A stretch of 64,000 bases of DNA, from positions 62,001 to 126,000 of the forward strand of contig NZ_JAJUFQ010000001.1 of assembly GCF_029263665.1 (NCBI RefSeq). Direction: 5' to 3'. This stretch comes from Halomonas sp. GTDB taxonomy: Bacteria; Pseudomonadota; Gammaproteobacteria; Pseudomonadales; Halomonadaceae. Position 1 is the first letter of the stretch; each line of letters opens with the position of its first letter. The position numbers were made by a program, and so were the translations under genes. This document shows, one piece after another, positions 63,084 through 64,000 of this stretch. Below the pieces are notes generated by a model. The model did no database searches and was not told the DNA's origin. It saw only the letters and a program-made list of their open reading frames with translations.

Positions 63084-64000
63084 ATGCATGCCGCCACCGC
63101 TCGTCTGCGTACAGCAACCCTGAGCCATGGACGGGTGCAGGGAAGCCAGACCAGTGCGCCTTCCCCAGACCACAGGGTGCATGTGGATCTTGCCTACCTG
63201 CAGTCGCTGGAACCGCAGGGCTCCAAGCTGAGACTGCTACCGCGTCAGCCTGCCCGTAGTGTGCTCAATGGCCGCCATGGCTCGCGCCTGCGTGGGCGGG
63301 GTCTCGATTTTCTCGAGCTGCGCAATTACTTGCCATCGGATGACGTGCGCAGCATCGACTGGCATGTCACCGCGCGCACCGGTGTCCCGCATGTGCGGGT
63401 ATTCACTGAAGAACGCGACCGCCCCACTCTGCTGGTCGTCGACCAGCGCATGTCGATGTTCTTTGGCTCTCGACATGCCATGAAGTCTGTCACGGCGGCG
63501 GAAACCGCTGCTCTACTGGGCTTCGCTGTCCTCGCCCAGAATGATCGCATCGGTGGCATCGTCATTCGTGATGACGGCCTCGACGAAGTTCGCCCCAAGC
63601 GTTCCCGTGCCACACTGATGCGCTTGTTCAGGCACCTCGCCGAGGCCAATAGTGCATTGCATGCCAAACGCCCAGCGCCTGCTCCTACTTCGCTGGATGC
63701 CATACTCACGTCGGTTTCACGCCTTGCCAAGCGTGATCACCTGATCGTGATATTGAGCGATTTCGATGTCATAGGGCCACGCAGCGAAGCCTTGCTCAGC
63801 GTGCTGTGTCGTCACAACAACGTGGTGCTGGCACCGGTCAGCGATCCCTTGTCCGAGTCGCTGCCCCATGACTGGCGTCGGGTAGTCAGTGATGGACAGC
63901 TACAGGCCACTCTGGACACATCCGACAAGCAGGTTCACCGCGCTCTGCAAGCCGTCTCCGATCAACGTCGGGAGATATTGGCTGACTGGCAGCGCCGATT
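63084..64000 (+). CDS. DUF58/VWA-like protein, partner of MoxR (partial)
   Basis: The first 305 residues of a DUF58 protein cut off by the right edge. DUF58 text GRGLDFLELRNYLPSDDVRSID-like is split here as RGLDFLELRNYL and DDVRSIDWHVTARTG. A VWA-type segment (LLVVDQRMSMFFGS; LIVILSDFDVI) follows. It forms the substrate-side partner of MoxR. AGGA precedes the ATG. Further VWA/BatA-like genes probably follow outside the window. Confidence 0.88.
   Translation, partial: MHAATARLRTATLSHGRVQGSQTSAPSPDHRVHVDLAYLQSLEPQGSKLRLLPRQPARSVLNGRHGSRLRGRGLDFLELRNYLPSDDVRSIDWHVTARTGVPHVRVFTEERDRPTLLVVDQRMSMFFGSRHAMKSVTAAETAALLGFAVLAQNDRIGGIVIRDDGLDEVRPKRSRATLMRLFRHLAEANSALHAKRPAPAPTSLDAILTSVSRLAKRDHLIVILSDFDVIGPRSEALLSVLCRHNNVVLAPVSDPLSESLPHDWRRVVSDGQLQATLDTSDKQVHRALQAVSDQRREILADWQRR

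Overview
The window reads as chromosomal DNA of a Halomonas-like gammaproteobacterium. This is an inference from the acidic, moderately GC-rich proteins, the greB and rsmC-cmoM genes, and the mix of transporters and catabolic clusters. Gene density is high and many genes are translationally coupled through ATGA overlaps.

Layout. 0-4.4 kb is core: the start of a piperideine-6-carboxylate dehydrogenase gene with its divergent LysR regulator, greB, rsmC-cmoM and a tRNA-Arg(CCT). 4.5-12.3 kb is an accessory block: HxlR regulator, MFS exporter, isochorismatase-like hydrolase, XapX protein, amidohydrolase, LysR and a pair of DUF606 membrane proteins. It lies between two tRNA-Arg(CCT) genes that share their promoter layout.

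12.55-18.04 kb is a small degenerate genomic island. It starts at the 3' end of the second tRNA-Arg and ends at a 16-bp perfect copy of that tRNA end. It holds a broken tyrosine integrase, an orphan peptide with a double-glycine leader, a membrane-anchored HTH protein, a dead phage terminase-like gene, helically phased TTATGCA repeats, and a type VI secretion cargo set. That set is two PAAR spike-tip genes (one with a -1 frameshift at a slippery-type heptamer), a Cys/His hydrolase candidate effector, and a coupled two-helix membrane protein as candidate immunity protein.

18-23 kb is a peptide-catabolic operon (M20 hydrolase, YfcC transporter, dipeptide epimerase) with a divergent LysR. 23-31 kb is mdtABC, with 21-bp tandem repeats upstream. 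31-36 kb has an ABM-domain protein, a SulP transporter and a copper ATPase. 36-41 kb has an AT-rich RhlA-like gene and a 1107-residue HrpF/NolX/HrpK-like protein with three exact-length 133-residue repeats. 41.5-48.1 kb is an ABC importer operon controlled by a PhnF-like GntR regulator. Its intergenic region holds an exact match to the PhnF operator, and it carries an alkaline-phosphatase-superfamily enzyme and an HAD phosphatase, so uptake and breakdown of an organophosphorus compound is the best reading.

48-54 kb has an autotransporter-type barrel protein, a LysE exporter, an XRE/MmyB regulator and a DHA2 MFS pump. 54-57 kb is a corrinoid importer, btuF-btuC-btuD, behind a cobalamin riboswitch. 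57-64 kb has an ANT-like nucleotidyltransferase, a purine nucleoside permease, an arylsulfatase, a secreted HAD phosphatase, and the MoxR and DUF58 genes of an operon that continues past the right edge.
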